This document shows, piece by piece, positions 44,185-55,820 of a stretch of DNA of 64,000 bases. How positions within the stretch are numbered: the stretch's first letter is position 1; every line of letters starts with the position of its first letter. Below the pieces are notes generated by a model. The model was not told the origin of the DNA, did not search any database, and was given only the letters and a program-made list of their open reading frames with translations. Source of the DNA: Gari tellinella (taxonomy: Eukaryota; Mollusca; Bivalvia; Cardiida; Psammobiidae); NCBI GenBank assembly GCA_922989275.2, contig OV277872.1:32157619-32221618 (forward strand). The letters are read 5' to 3'. Position numbers and translations under genes: made by a program.

Positions 44185-44595
44185 TTGAAATAGTTTGTAA
44201 AAAATGCAAACATTCTATACAAATCCTCCAACACTCTAGATAAATGATAGATGGATGAGTTGGGTTTGACTGCATGCACTGTGACACAAAAAAGGTCAAA
44301 TGGCGCCAATGAATGATGAGAGGTGAGATGAAAACCACAGACCTGCCTTCTTTTTAGTTCTTGGTAGAGGGGATTATCTCGGTCTAATAATCAGAAACCT
44401 CTCCATTGACAATTTTAAGCACCAGAACCACGTCAAGGTAGGAAAGGTCTCTATATAAGAAAGAGAGTTTAAATAACAGAACCCACGACCCTAGTGGTAC
44501 CACAGTAAAGTGTGCTACCACAGGACCACAGCAGACAGACAAACAAATGAGAGAATTTTAAGAACAGATGGAAACAGTATACCCGGTCTATTCCT
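44185..44595. other. Possible second tRNA-like SINE
   Basis: On the minus strand, TGGTCCTGTGGTAGCACAC at about 44,508-44,526 and GGGTCGTGGGTTCTG at about 44,483-44,497 look like degraded boxes A and B. Only one copy is in the window, so the call is weak. Confidence 0.3.
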
Positions 44596-44596
44596 T

Positions 44597-45095
44597 AACC
44601 CACTACCCCATAAATACGCATTTTTATGCCTCCAAATTATTTCTCCATGGAAAAAATAGTTCCAATTTATTAAGTCATGATTGCGTACTATTAGAAATTT
44701 TTTCTTTATCCTAGCAGATGATACCTTAAAAAAGGGTGAAAGTAAAGCAGAATGCGCCTTAACCCTTTACCCCATAGAAGCGACTTTTAGCGCATCTAAT
44801 TTATTCTTCCGCTGAAGAAAATAGTTCCCATTTAATCAGTCATGAATATAATATTAAACGGGAACATTTTCTATATTCAAGCACATTATAGCTTAAAGCA
44901 GGCTGAAAGTAAAGCAGAATGCGCCTTAAGGCGCATTCTGCTTTACTTTCAACCTACTTTATGTAGTCACCTATTTTCATTACTAGAAATAGGCTATCAG
45001 GTAAAGGGTTAAGGCGCATTCTGCTTTACTTTCAACCCGTTTTAAGAGGTCACCTGTTTTCAAAATTAGGAACAGAGTATGGAGTAATGGGTTAA
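44597..45095. mobile_element. F1 inserted in the central TTAA of another F1
   Basis: Outer left half ends GCAGAATGCGCC at 44,759; the inner F1 runs TTAACCCTTTACCCC to GGTAAAGGGTTAA at 45,012; the outer half resumes GGCGCATTCTGCTTTACTTT. The TTAA is duplicated exactly. Confidence 0.9.
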
Positions 45096-45660
45096 AGAAA
45101 TCCAGAAGTTTTAATGTAGTGTGCCTCTAAAATAAACTACAATATTGGTTCATTATGTGGAGCGACAGACCATCAGACTCGAGCATGGGTCAGAACAGAG
45201 CAATCAGTTTTGGTTCTATGTAGATTATGCCAATCATTTATCAACATCATTGGCGTTATCTCAGATGTGTACTACCCAAAGCAAACCATCTCTCCTGAAC
45301 ATTGAAAATCAGAAATAATTTTTATTTAAGACCTATAACTCTACAGCATGTTTAAAGAGACTCAGAACTGATACCAACACTTCCTTAATTAACTTGAAAT
45401 CCCTTGGACCTGTTTAAAATATACTCATTAAATATGCAAACAGTGTAGACCCAGATCCGAGGGCTCCTATAGGAGCCCTCTGATCAGGGACTACACTGTT
45501 TGCTAATTAAGAGCAATACTTATTAAAATACCCAGAATTCCAAGTAGACTGGTTCAATTGTTTTAGTAACTCAAATGATCAACAACTGACAAGGAACTCT
45601 AATAACCCACAAGAGATACTTAAAGATGCTGAAAGAGTTAATGAAAGACTCTACACTTAC
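45095..45660. repeat. Plain DNA and F14 repeat beside ZE6
   Basis: 45,095-45,400 shows nothing recognised. 45,405-45,660 is F14 (GACCTGTTTAAAATATACTC, stem GAGGGCTCCTATAGGAGCCC, then AACCCACAAGAGATACTTAA), abutting the ZE6 stop. Confidence 0.5.
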
Positions 45661-45670
45661 CCTAGCTTCC

Positions 45671-45927
45671 CTAATTAACTTGAAATCCCGGGTCATGCCT
45701 AGACCGGATATGTTTGTACATGTTGCTCTTGTTTGCAAAGCTTTTGCTGCAATACGTGCAACAGTATGGCCGCTCTCCCGTATGGGTTCGCAGGTGAATT
45801 TCAAGGACACCTTTGGATACAAGAATTTTATTGCAGATCGGGCAGACATATTTCGGGCTAAAGGATGTCCCCTTTAATGTCTCATCTCTTCCGGCATTTT
45901 CAGTTGCCATTTTGGAGAGTTGGGATC
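45671..45927 (-). CDS. ZE6: alternative 3'-terminal exon, paired C2H2 fingers
   Basis: Acceptor TTTTAATATTTTCAG, exon start GA|TCC (phase 1), 84 residues, stop TAG. There is an internal Met at residue 6, but the frame is open from the acceptor and the phase matches all the other cassettes, so I take the splice acceptor as the true boundary. Fingers: C28-C31-H44-H48, linker TGERPY, C56-C59-H72-H77. C55 sits directly before the second finger's first cysteine. The tail is seven residues. It belongs to the H-x3-H/TGERP subgroup (with ZE2, ZE4, ZE7, ZE8, ZE9). Confidence 0.9.
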
Positions 45928-45967
45928 CTGAAAATATTAAAATGCTCTGATGGGGTGCAAGTTAACT

Positions 45968-46360
45968 ATACAAGAGGGCCATGGCCCTTAATTCGCTCAC
46001 CTGAGGTCATTGTGCCTTAGCTTAATAGGCAAGACAACATTTTAATATAGCTGTAAATGGAATTATCTTCCAGACAAAAAAAACATGACAAATTGGAATA
46101 ACTTAAAAAAATATTGTTGGCAGAGTTATGGCACTTATCCATGACACTTCTTCTTATCAAGCTACATGTATTTCCATATGATTATTTATTGCGCACTCTG
46201 CTTTACTTTCAACCTGCTTTAAGTTATCATCTACTAAGATATAGATACTATTTCTTATATCTTACATGTTTATGACTATATAAAGTGGAATTATTTTCTT
46301 TAGAGGAGGAATAAATTAAAGGCGTAAAAAGGCATATGTATGGGGTAATGGGTTAACATC
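45968..46360. mobile_element. Truncated F10 and partial F1
   Basis: ACAAGAGGGCCATGGCCC start of F10 at 45,969 running to about 46,150; reverse F1 right half 46,190-46,358 ending TGGGGTAATGGGTTAAC. Confidence 0.65.
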
Positions 46361-46384
46361 AGTAGAACTGGAGTTATCTCAAAG

Positions 46385-47110
46385 ACAAGAAAATATGACA
46401 CTGGGAAATATCTCAAAATTGACATTGACCTTTGTACGACATGACCCAAGTTATAAAGTTTCTAACTTTAACAAAGTTATGGCTAAGATTAAAGTTGTGG
46501 ACTGACAGACAAACAAATGGACAAACAGACAAAAAAGCAGACAGACAAAAACAATATGCCCCCAACTGCAGGGCATAAATATATAGCAGACACCTCATCA
46601 GCTGACCAGCTGACCTGAGTTCAGTTATGTAACTCTGCCAGTAGGAAATTTGGCTAGGGTCTAACTCTTATTATGCTGAATTGCTGTCTGCTATACATAT
46701 TTTGAATATTAAACATATGTATAAATATGGCAAAAGACATAATTACATAACTGTCAGTGGATCACTTCCAGACCCTGTTTCTCTAAGTATGAAGCAGACT
46801 AAACCATTTATAAACTTTAGCAGACAACATGTTCAGCTAAGACCATCAGTTCAGTGGCTGAGGTCAAATACTGGGTAGTATGGTAGAATTAGCAACTGCT
46901 CTGAATGCTTACCCTTAACAGACTGAAATGATATCTGCTTAAAACCTACTGTATGCGAAAAGTGACAAAAAAAAGAATTTAGAACATGTTCAGTTGGTAA
47001 ATGAGTACCAATAGTTTGGATCCAAATTAGATGCAGCATTATGTTGCATCTGATCTGGATCCAAAATGTTTGCAAATATTGGCTATTTGCCCTTAGTATA
47101 TTAAGAGTAA
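46385..47110. repeat. GACCTTTGTACGAC dispersed repeat, plain DNA and a palindrome
   Basis: 46,385-46,580 is the dispersed family with GACAGACAAACAAATGGAC. 46,580-46,900 nothing recognised. 46,905-47,100 is an F7-like palindrome (TTTGGATCCAAATTAGATGC and complement). Confidence 0.45.
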
Positions 47111-47267
47111 CTCAGGTAAAATACAGTTCTGCTTTTGCTTCATCAAAAATACTGTAAAACCTGCCTAGAGCAGCACTTAAACTGCGCAGGGTGGCGTCAA
47201 GTGTGACCCTAGGGATTTCATTTTAACAAACTATAGAGGGATTGACCAGGAGATTCTACTGTAAAAA

Positions 47268-47590
47268 TATCAAAGCTTAGGGCCTAGTAGTTTTTAGCAA
47301 GAAGATTTTTTAAAAAATTTTGCTTTTTTGCTTTTTCAAGCAGAGTTTTTGCTTTTTCTCTTTCATTTAGACAACTTCTGTAGAGAAGCATCCAAGGAAC
47401 ATCATGAGCAGTTTGAATCCGCCCTACAATCCCCGGGTTCAGAGGAGATGTCGTTTGAAGTAAAAGTGAACGGACAGACGGACAGACGGACGGACGGACA
47501 GACGGACAGACGGACAGACGTACTACGGACAATGAGCGGTCACAATAGCTCACCTTGAGCCTTCGGCTCAGGTGAGCTAATAAAGCAACT
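47268..47590 (+). mobile_element. 3' end of an F10 element
   Basis: TTTCAGAGGAGATG-like segment, GACGGACAGACGGACGGACG microsatellite at 47,473-47,520, then terminal hairpin AGCTCACCTTGAGCC/GGCTCAGGTGAGCTAA. Confidence 0.7.
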
Positions 47591-47675
47591 GATATCCACT
47601 AATTGGACCCAAAACTTTCACTGGAAAATTCAAGTTTCTAATTACCGTAATTCTAGCCGATTTTTTTAAACTACA

Positions 47676-47850
47676 GTAAAACCTGGGTGTTTATGACATG
47701 TGATTGCTTAAAGCAAAGTGACAGTGTAACAGAAAGCTCCTTTAGGGGCTTTCTGTTTCACTGTCGCCTTGCTTTAAGCTGTCACCTGTATTTTATACAG
47801 TCAATAAACCTTTTAGTGGTCGTAATAAAGAGGTTTTACTGTATTCATGG
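47676..47850. mobile_element. F6 TA-flanked MITE (family description)
   Basis: Ends TACAGTAAAACCT and GGTTTTACTGTA; stem GACAGTGTAACAGAAAGCTCC and complement; CGTAATAAAGAGG near the right end. Other copies: 50,990-51,200, 51,206-51,440 (imperfect), 51,594-51,785. Confidence 0.8.
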
Positions 47851-48366
47851 TGGAATTTTACAATATATATAGCAACATGACAAACAGTGCAGACTCTGAT
47901 CAAGGGGGTTCCTTTAGACTACACTATTTGTATAGGACAAGGTACACTGTTTGTAAATGAGGATTGATACTCATTGCTAGAATCAATGTGTTATTTAATA
48001 AAGGGTTGTTAAGTATCTTTTATGCATCAAATAAAATCCTCGCAAAGACATGTAAAGTTAAAGTAAGATGAAAGTAAAGCAGAAAGCTCCTAGAGGGAAC
48101 ATTATAAATATAAGTAATTATGCAGGCCACACTCTTAAAGGAACACAATCGATGACTGACAATGTTTAAAAGATTAAAATTTTATTTCAATAAATACTTT
48201 TCCTAAGTATTTCAATACTGAACACAAACATTTCCGATGGGCACCTTCGCCTGATTTAGCAGAAATGTTTCGTAAACAATAAAAACAATAATTATGCGTA
48301 ACTCTCATCATAATAAAGAAATTAGGTTCAGTTCTGTTTGATAAGTGTGATAAGTGTCCAGAGTTT
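47850..48366. other. Intron with degraded F3-like and F6-like pieces
   Basis: 47,876-47,960 contains AACAGTGCAGACTCTGATCA, an F3-like stem remnant. 48,050-48,110 resembles an F6 half. The remainder shows nothing recognised. Confidence 0.4.
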
Positions 48367-48838
48367 AACTCTTACCAATTATGCTAGCGGGGGAATATAT
48401 GTGCCACAGTGATTACCTTTGCAAACAGTTTGAATCCTGACGAGACGAAGTGTAACGCGGCTTCTCATCAGGATCCAAACTGTTTGACACTCTGGGGTCC
48501 GTTTCATAAAACTTCGTACAACAAATGTTGTCGTAACTCAGCTAATAAAAGTCTCAATTTTTATTTATTTCTCCATCTAATCATGTCTTGTGACATCTTT
48601 GTGGAATCGTCTTGAAAAGACGATTCCAAAAAGATGTCACAAGACAGGATTAGATAGAGAAATTAGAAATTAAATGTATTTTAAAGTTTTGACTTACGAC
48701 AACATTTGTTGTACGAAGTTTTATGAAACGGGCCCCTGATCTTTTTGAAATGAAATTTAGGGGGAAAATTTATTTCTCAAACAGTTGCAGACAACCCTTT
48801 TTGCAGACGAAAAAATTACCCAACATGCAATGGGTTAA
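48366..48838 (-). mobile_element. GTCTGCAAC-type MITE with nested F5
   Basis: Outer element reverse: TTTAACTCTTACCAATTATG...TTTGAATCCTGACGAGACG... interrupted by F5 at 48,492-48,737 (GGGGTCCGTTTCATAAAAC to GTTTTATGAAACGGGCCCC), then CAGACGAAAAAATTACCC...GGGTTAA. Confidence 0.8.
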
Positions 48839-48899
48839 ATATTGCCGAAATCTTAACCTTTTACGTCAGGAATATGTAACAATAAAACCTCAGCCGTTA

Positions 48900-49690
48900 C
48901 AACCCTTAAACCCCATTAATACACCTTTACACCTTTAATTTATTCCTCCAATGAAGAAAATAGTTCCACTTTATACATGAATACGTATCAAAAGAAATAT
49001 TTTCTACATCCTTAAAGTTATGCAAATTGTAGTTTCAAACAGGCTGAAAGTGCATTCTGCTTTATTTTCAGCCTGCTTTAAGCTACCGCTTGCTAGAATA
49101 TATTGAATATTTCTTGTGATACATATTCATGAGTCTGATGACTGTACTAATTGGAACTACTTTCTTCAGTGGAAGAATAAAAGGCATACTTATGGGGTAA
49201 TGGGTTAACTCAATGTTCAACCTTTTGAATCCAAATTAAGTTTCTAGTTTTGAAGATTGGTTACTCTTTAACCCATTACCCCATAAAAACGCCTTTTTAC
49301 ACATCTATTTATTCCTCCACTGAAGAAAAAAGTTCCACTTTATACAGCCAAGAATATGTACCAGAAGACATATTTTCTATATCCTAGCAGATAGTAGCTT
49401 AAAACAGGCTGAAAGTAAAGCAGAATGTGCCTTACTTTACTTTCAACCTGCTTTAAGTGGTCACCTGTTTTCAAAGCTAGAAATAGGCTATGAGGTAATG
49501 GGTTAAACAGGTTGAAAGTAAAGCTGAATGTGCCTTGTGGTGCATTTTGCTGTACTTTCAGTCTGCTTTAAGCTACTGTGGCATCAGCTAGAATTTCGAG
49601 AATATTTTATAACAGGTGCATATTCATGACTGTATAAATTACGATTATTTTCAGTGTCGTAAAAAGGCTTATTTATGGAGTAATTGGTTT
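48900..49690. mobile_element. Three F1 copies
   Basis: 48,905-49,208 (chimeric, a forward left half and a reverse right half), 49,263-49,508 (forward, short stem) and 49,500-49,690 (reverse). Confidence 0.65.
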
Positions 49691-50370
49691 CGAAAACACT
49701 TGTCAATTTAACAATTTTTTAGGTGGGTTCACATGGTCACTTTATCGACGTTTTACTGTACATGTATTAAAGTTTTAAAAGTTTTAATATAAAACTTTAC
49801 ATCAACTGAACTAGTTTATATTTTAAGGTCGAAACTTGTAGATCAATAAATATTTTGTCTACTAGATTGGTGCCTGTAGTTATTCACATCCTACCTTTCT
49901 TTTTAATGATGAATAGTTTATATTTTGATGACAAAAATACTCACAAGGAAACATAAAATCCAACAAGAGATAGGCAATTATGGACCTTAACCCATTACTT
50001 TATAAATACACCTTTTTAAGCCTTTAATTTATTCATCCACGAAAGAAAATTATAGCTCAAATTTATACAATAATGAATATGAACCATTAGAAATATTTTT
50101 ATATCCATGCAGATGGTATTGGAGCTTAAAGCAGGCTGAAAGTAAAGCAGAATGCACCTTGTTCTTTACGTTCAACCTGTTTTAAGTGGTAACATGTCTT
50201 CAAAACTAGAAACAGCCTATGGGGTAATATATTTGGGTTAAAAAGTGTGGATATAAAACTTAACATCAATTAGTTTATATTTTGATGACAAAAAACCCAA
50301 AAGGATTTACATAAACTCCAACAAGAGTTATGCAATCATGGACCTTAAAGGGACACTGTGAACGGTCTGA
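49690..50370. mobile_element. Duplicated intronic segment and F1 below ZE5
   Basis: TTTATATTTTGATGACAAAA and CAACAAGAG(A)TTATGCAAT-type words occur twice (near 49,915-49,990 and 50,270-50,345), flanking the F1 at 49,985-50,242. This is a local direct duplication of about 80 bases. Confidence 0.55.
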
Positions 50371-50373
50371 GCC

Positions 50374-50963
50374 TCACTTATGACAATGTTTCTGATGGGC
50401 GCATAAACTTGAGCGCCATTTGAAAACCTTATTACATTGGCTGCACGCATACACACGACTTTGATGCATTCCACGAAGGTGCTCATTGAGAGTTTTCCTA
50501 TTCCCAAATGCCGCACCACACCCGTCCTCATTGCACCTAAACTGAGCGGTTGAATGGGCTTCGAGCATGTGATCCTTTAAACTTCCCATGTGACAGAACG
50601 ACTTCTCACAGTAGCTACATTTATTTTTCAGTCCCTCGTCATGTGTCGATAAATGGCTCTTGTAAGAAGACTTCATATTGAAACCTTTCTGGCAAGCGTT
50701 GCACTTAAATCTAAATGTTTTTTCATGGACATTTTTCTTGTGTAAGGAAAGGCCATATTTTGTTTTGTATTTTTTGTCACAGTGGCAGCACACGTGAATA
50801 GCTCCCATCTCATTAAGTATGGGTGCCTCAGTGTCGTGACGTTTCATGTGTCTATTGAGGTTCGATTTATACTTTGTCTTGTACATACACACCCCACAAA
50901 CGTTCATGTCTGTGTCAGTGGAGCTATCGTCGTCAGGAGACTCTTCAAACGACTCGTCTGTTT
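50374..50963 (-). CDS. ZE5: alternative 3'-terminal exon with acidic lead and six zinc fingers
   Basis: Acceptor TTTATATTTATGCAG, exon start AA|ACA (phase 1), 195 residues, stop TGA. Residues 1-19 are strongly acidic (Asp/Glu/Ser/Thr), a possible activation or protein-contact patch (inference). Fingers: C22-C25-H38-H42; C58-C61-H74-H79; C87-C90-H103-H107; C115-C118-H131-H136; C143-x4-C148-H161-H166, a wide-knuckle finger; C173-C176-H189 with H192/H194 as alternative last ligands. Linkers between fingers are long and non-canonical. It shares the long format of ZE1, ZE3 and ZE14. A mariner-like palindromic MITE (F6) lies only about 30 bases upstream of the acceptor, so part of the branchpoint region may be transposon-derived. 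Confidence 0.9.
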
Positions 50964-50989
50964 CTGCATAAATATAAAGTATAAGTATA

Positions 50990-51785
50990 CAGTAGAACCT
51001 CTCTATTACAACCACTAAATTGTGTCAAATATCAGTTGTTTAAGACAGGTGTCTGCTTAAAGCAATGTGAAAGTGAAACAGAAAGCTCCTATAGGAGCTT
51101 TCTGTTTCACTTTCACATTGCTTTATTAGCTGTCACCTGTCTTTTATACAGACAGTTAGCATTCTTTTTAGTGGTCGTAATAGAGGGGTTCTACTGTATA
51201 TCGTAAAATCTCTCTATTACCACTGCTTAATTATGCTAATTGTTCGATGTTTTATCTATATTAGGCAGATGACTGCTTAAAAACAAGTTTAAAGTAAAGT
51301 CCCTTTAGGTGCATTCTGCTTTACTTTCACCCTGCTTTAAGCTGTCACTAGTTTTCTGCTTTACTTTCATCTTGCTTTCAGCTGTCAGCCTGTCACCTGT
51401 CTTTCATAAATCTATCAGCCAAAGAGATGGGTTTTACTATATATAATATATATCTTATATGTCTACCCATGAATGCAATGCAAACAAACTGGACTGCAGA
51501 TCTGAGTCTATTGTTTGCTAAGAGACTGTAATGTAGATCAAGTATACCACTAACTACAGTACTACATTCAGCTTTGCATAGATACTTTAACCATACAGTA
51601 AAACCTCTCTATTACGACCACTACTTTCTATGAGTTATTTTGTGTTTCGGACACAATTGTCTGCTTAAAGCAAGGTGACAGTAAAACAGAAAGCTCCTTT
51701 AGGAGCTTTCTGTTTTACTATCACATTGCTTTAATCTGTCACCTGTATTTTAAAAATAATTAATTGGTTTTCGTTTTACTGTATT
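50990..51785. mobile_element. Three F6 MITEs upstream of ZE5
   Basis: 50,990-51,200 has ends TACAGTAGAACCTCTCTATT / GGGGTTCTACTGTA and a near-perfect stem (AAGCTCCTATAGGAGCTT). 51,206-51,440 is imperfect with a duplicated right part. 51,594-51,785 is complete on the left side. Confidence 0.75.
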
Positions 51786-51844
51786 ATATTTCAAATAGCA
51801 TGAAAATGCGCGGGGCCCACAAGTTCTACCATCATTAGTGAATG

Positions 51845-53015
51845 TGTTAAACCACTACCCCTTAGCCTCTTTATTATATTGAAGATAGATGACCATTGAA
51901 AGCAGGTTGAAAGTAAAGCTACCAATTAGAAAATATTTCTTATGATTATTCATGGCTATATATATTGGAACGATTTTTCCTTAAGTAGCGAAATAAATAA
52001 GAGGCGTAAAAGGACATATTTAAGGGGTAATTGGTTAAGCTGCAACCATGTGAATTAGATACTCCAGATGATTATTCTTTTGAGTGGTTGCTTAAACTTT
52101 CAACACTAAGTAACTCTTGTGGGTTATAAAGTTCTCTTGTGGACCATTTAAGTTACCAAAACATGAACCAGTCTACTTGGAATTATGAGGTATTTAGTAA
52201 AAATACTGATATAAATTTGCAAACAGAGTAGACTCAGATCATGGTGTTGAAAGAGTTATTACAAGATATGGCGTCAATAGAACAATATGTTAGTTTCAGT
52301 TACGTTTATTAAAAGGGTTCATCATCAAACACAAATAAAGCTTTCAAGCATTCATTTACAATTTCTAGTACAGCTTCAACCAAATGTACTCCATAGATAC
52401 ACATTATTACAAGGGCTGAATATTGCATCCAAACTAGCTATCACGATAGTTATCCATAGTTGAAGACAAGATCAAGATAGGCTATCAATACTTGGATTCA
52501 CTATTGCCATAATATCACTGTTCACAATAGTTACACATTATAATATTACAACCATCAATGTATGAATATGAACAATTAAGAAATTTTTTCCCTATCCGAG
52601 CAGATTGTAGCTTAAAGCAGACTGAAAGTAAAGCAGAATGCGCTTATGGCACATTCTGCTTTACTTTCAACCTGCTTTAACCAGATCAGAAGTTCCTGAA
52701 GGTCTGGGCTAATTTCTTTTATGACCAGCCCGACACGAGTTGCAGCACTAATTTCCGGGAGGAAATCCTGATTTTTTTATTCACTGCAACAGTTCAGAGA
52801 GACGCTCATAGTGGATGTAGCTTTTGAACCTCAAGGTGCATTCTGCTTTAGTTTCAGTCTGCTTTAAGCTGCCATCTGCCAGGAAATAGAAAATATTTCT
52901 TACGATGCATAATTATATACATGAATGTATAAACTGAAACTATTTTCTTCGGTGGAAGAATAAATTAAAGGTGTAATAAGTTGTATTTATGGGTTAATGG
53001 GGTATAATAATTAAG
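51845..53015. mobile_element. F1 pieces and F14 repeat
   Basis: F1 reverse 51,845-52,042 without a stem; F14 relative 52,060-52,260; 52,260-52,560 nothing recognised apart from a run of CTATCACGATAGTTATC-type short palindromes; F1 stem 52,600-52,680; reverse F1 right half 52,830-53,015. 52,685-52,830 is a CAGATCAGAAGTTCCTGAAG patch of unknown nature. Confidence 0.5.
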
Positions 53016-53142
53016 CAATCATATCCACATTTCAAAGCAGCTAAGCCACATATGGTTTTAAATACACTGTAGTGAACTACAAAATATTGACAAGTTTGCG
53101 AGATTAATGATTGACTATAATTTGACTGTACAGAACATTGGT

Positions 53143-53478
53143 TCAGCTCCAGATAAGGGGGATATTTCAAAACCTAAAATCTTCATTTCTGCTCTAAACC
53201 CTATGGTGCACTACTCATTAGAATCGTCTCGAAGAGACGATTCTAATGAGTATAAACACCATAGGATTTGGTACTGAAATGAGTGAGAAAATGTAGTTTA
53301 CTCCCTCTTATCTGGAGCCCTGGCCTGAGGTTATAAAGCATTTTAGTTGAGTCTGAGTGTGTTCACATGCATTTGATTGGTCAGATTTGAGCCTGGGCTC
53401 AAATCTGACCAATCAAATGCTTGGGAACGAGTTAAAAAATAGACTCATGTCAAAAGCTTTATAACCTCGGAACCTGGT
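53143..53478. mobile_element. F4 followed by F13, abutting ZE4
   Basis: F4 53,143-53,322 with a perfect stem (TTAGAATCGTCTCGAAGAGA). F13 53,327-53,478, ending within a few bases of the ZE4 stop. Confidence 0.8.
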
Positions 53479-53482
53479 CCAA

Positions 53483-53673
53483 TCACTCTTGTAACTGCTG
53501 TTTGGACAAGTGCACAGAGTATATGTGAGTCTTCTGATTGCTCTTGTTGGCAAATCTCTTATGGCAGTAGTTACACCCAAACGGTTTCTCCCCAGTATGT
53601 TTCCTTATATGAATCTGCAATGCTGTTGTCGAATTGTAGCCTTTTCCACATTGATTGCAATAGTGTTTGAATC
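53483..53673 (-). CDS. ZE4: short alternative 3'-terminal exon, paired C2H2 fingers
   Basis: Found by translating the minus strand directly. The acceptor is TTTTTCTCTAATTGCAG, exon start GA|TTC (phase 1), 62 residues, stop TGA. It is the most compact cassette: only four residues precede the first cysteine. Fingers: C5-C8-H21-H25, linker TGEKPF, C33-C36-H49-H54. The tail is eight residues, rich in Gln. Sequence is closest to ZE2 and ZE9 (ALxIHxRxHTGEKPF). A palindromic repeat containing two TTTGATTGGTCAGATTT-type arms abuts the stop codon on its downstream side, so the 3' UTR of this isoform would be mostly repeat. No AATAAA was seen close to the stop. Confidence 0.88.
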
Positions 53674-53707
53674 CTGCAATTAGAGAAAAACTTTTTTTCA
53701 GGCCTGC

Positions 53708-54655
53708 TTTTAACCCATTACCTAATAAATATGCATTTTTACTCCTTTAATTTATTCATCCACTGAATAAAATGGTTCTACTCTTTACAGGTATGAATGT
53801 GCAACAGCAGAAATATTTCCTATATCCTAGTAGATGGTAGCTTAAAGCAGGCTGAAAGAAAAGCACAAACAGTGAAGACCCTGATCAGAGGGATCCTGCG
53901 GGAGCTCTCTGATCAGGGACTTCATTGGTTTGCATAGAACAAGTGTACTCTTCATAGGTACTCTTTTTGTAAAAGATACATACATGCGTCACTAGGGCTC
54001 AAGCTCTCTGATCAGGGACTTCATTGGTTTGCATAGAACAAGTGTACTCTTCATAGGTACTCTTTTTGTAAAAGATACATACATGCGTCACTAGGGCTCA
54101 AGCTCTCTGATCAGGGACTTCATTGGTTTGCATAGAACAAGTGTACTCTTCATAGGTACTCTTTTTGTAAAAGATACATACATGCGTCACTAGGGCTCAA
54201 GCTCTCTGATCAGGGACTTCATTGGTTTGCATAGAACAAGTGTACTCTTCATAGGTACACTTTTGGTAAAAGATGCATACATGCGTCACTAGGGCTCAAG
54301 CTCTCTGATCAGGGACTTCATTGGTTTGCATAGAACAAGTGTACTCTTCATAGGTACACTTTTGGTAAAAGATGCATACATGCGTCACTAGGGCTCAAGC
54401 TCTCTGATCAGGGACTTCATTGGTTTGCATAGAACAAGTGTACTCTTCATAGGTACACTTTTGGTAAAAGATGCATACATGCGTCACTAGGGCTCAAGCT
54501 CTCTGATCAGGGACTTCATTGGTTTGCATAGAACAAGTGTACTCTTCATAGGTACACTTTTGGTAAAAGATGCATACATGCGTCACTAGGGCTCAATGAG
54601 TTAACTGGTCAACTAGTTTCAATACTAGAAACAGGCTATGGACTAATGGGTTAAC
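53708..54655. mobile_element. F1 containing an F3-derived insertion that has expanded
   Basis: F1 starts at 53,708 and its stem breaks after GCTGAAAGAAAAGCAC; an F3-like half follows and expands into the 99-bp array; F1 resumes CTGGTCAACTAGTTTCAATA to GGACTAATGGGTTAA. Confidence 0.75.
53902..54594. repeat. Tandem array, seven 99-bp units
   Basis: Units start at 53,902, 54,001, 54,100, 54,199, 54,298, 54,397 and 54,496 with AAGCTCTCTGATCAGGGACT. Units 1-3 read TACTCTTTTTGTAAAAGATA, units 4-7 TACACTTTTGGTAAAAGATG, so two founder variants each expanded. Confidence 0.95.
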
Positions 54656-55320
54656 CCTTTGAACCCTAGTCCCGCATATAGGCGTCATTTTCAAACAGTC
54701 AACATGTGAATAGTACACTTGTCCTATGCAAACAGTGAAGACCCAGATCAGAGGGCTCCGAAAGGAGCCCTCTGATCAGGGTCTTCACTGTTTGTAATAA
54801 TGCCAAACATTGACAAAAACAACCCTTAAAAGTCAGAAATGGACTAGACTTAAATGGAAACTGGAATTGTCCATTTAAAAGTTTTAGGGAGGAAAGAGTT
54901 AACACATTCATCCCTGAAATCTCATATGGATATATCCAGTTTCCAATCAATGATCCATTACCCTATAAATATGCCTTTTTACACCATTAATTTATTCCTC
55001 CACAAAAGAAAATAGTTCCACGTTATATAGTCATGAATATATATAAAACCTAAGAAATATTTTTTATATCCTAGCAGATGGAAGCTTAAGCTGGATGAGA
55101 CCTGCTTTGGATGGTCACTTGTGATCAAAACTAGGAACAGGCCATAGGGTAATGGGTAAACCCTTTCCTCCTGGAAACAGGGTACCCATACCTTTGATCG
55201 GATGAAGAGCAGATGGCCATCAATTCGGGTAAGTTTTTGATGCATAAATAACTTGCTAAACACTGCATGGATTGACACCAAATAAAGATGACACCCTGGC
55301 ATTTATTGAGATATGTAATC
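54650..55320. mobile_element. F3, F1 and F15
   Basis: F3 54,650-54,902; F1 54,945-55,172 with most of its stem lost; 55,172-55,320 is F15 (GGGTACCCATACCTTTGATC ... CCCTGGCATTTATTGAGATA), present in reverse at 60,635-60,785. Confidence 0.65.
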
Positions 55321-55820
55321 TTTCAAAGCACCATGCACTTCTGTATAACATTCAGAAAAAAATGTTTACTGGCACCAAAACAATTACACAGCAATTTTTT
55401 GTAGGTCCACTGAAGAGAATGTTATAGAAATTTCATCATTTGTGATATGGACGATAGAGAAAACTTTCACAAGTTCTGCTTCAACTAAATACCGGTACTC
55501 AACAGTCGTTCAGATTCTAAATTTTTTTTAGTATGTTATGGTTTGAAATCCCATAGCATGATAGCAGCCCCAAATTATATATAAAACACAAGTTAACACA
55601 TAAAATTCAATGAAACTTTAATCACATCAATCACATACTAATAAAAATCATATTCTAACACACTTCGCTTACGCCCCTAAATAAACAAAGAACGAACGTT
55701 TCAGTGTTTGAATTTTCAATAGACCACTCACGTGCTAAAATGTTCTAACGTGACGTCATATTAAGAAATGTAGCACCATTGCCTCAGTGCAAATTAAGGT
55801 TAAATTATGTATTAGAATCG
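55320..55820. other. Low-repeat stretch with a TGACGTCA site
   Basis: No element or coding signal recognised. TGACGTCA at 55,751-55,758 in GTGACGTCATATTAAG. The context TGACGTCATATTA is shared with 39,649. Confidence 0.3.
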
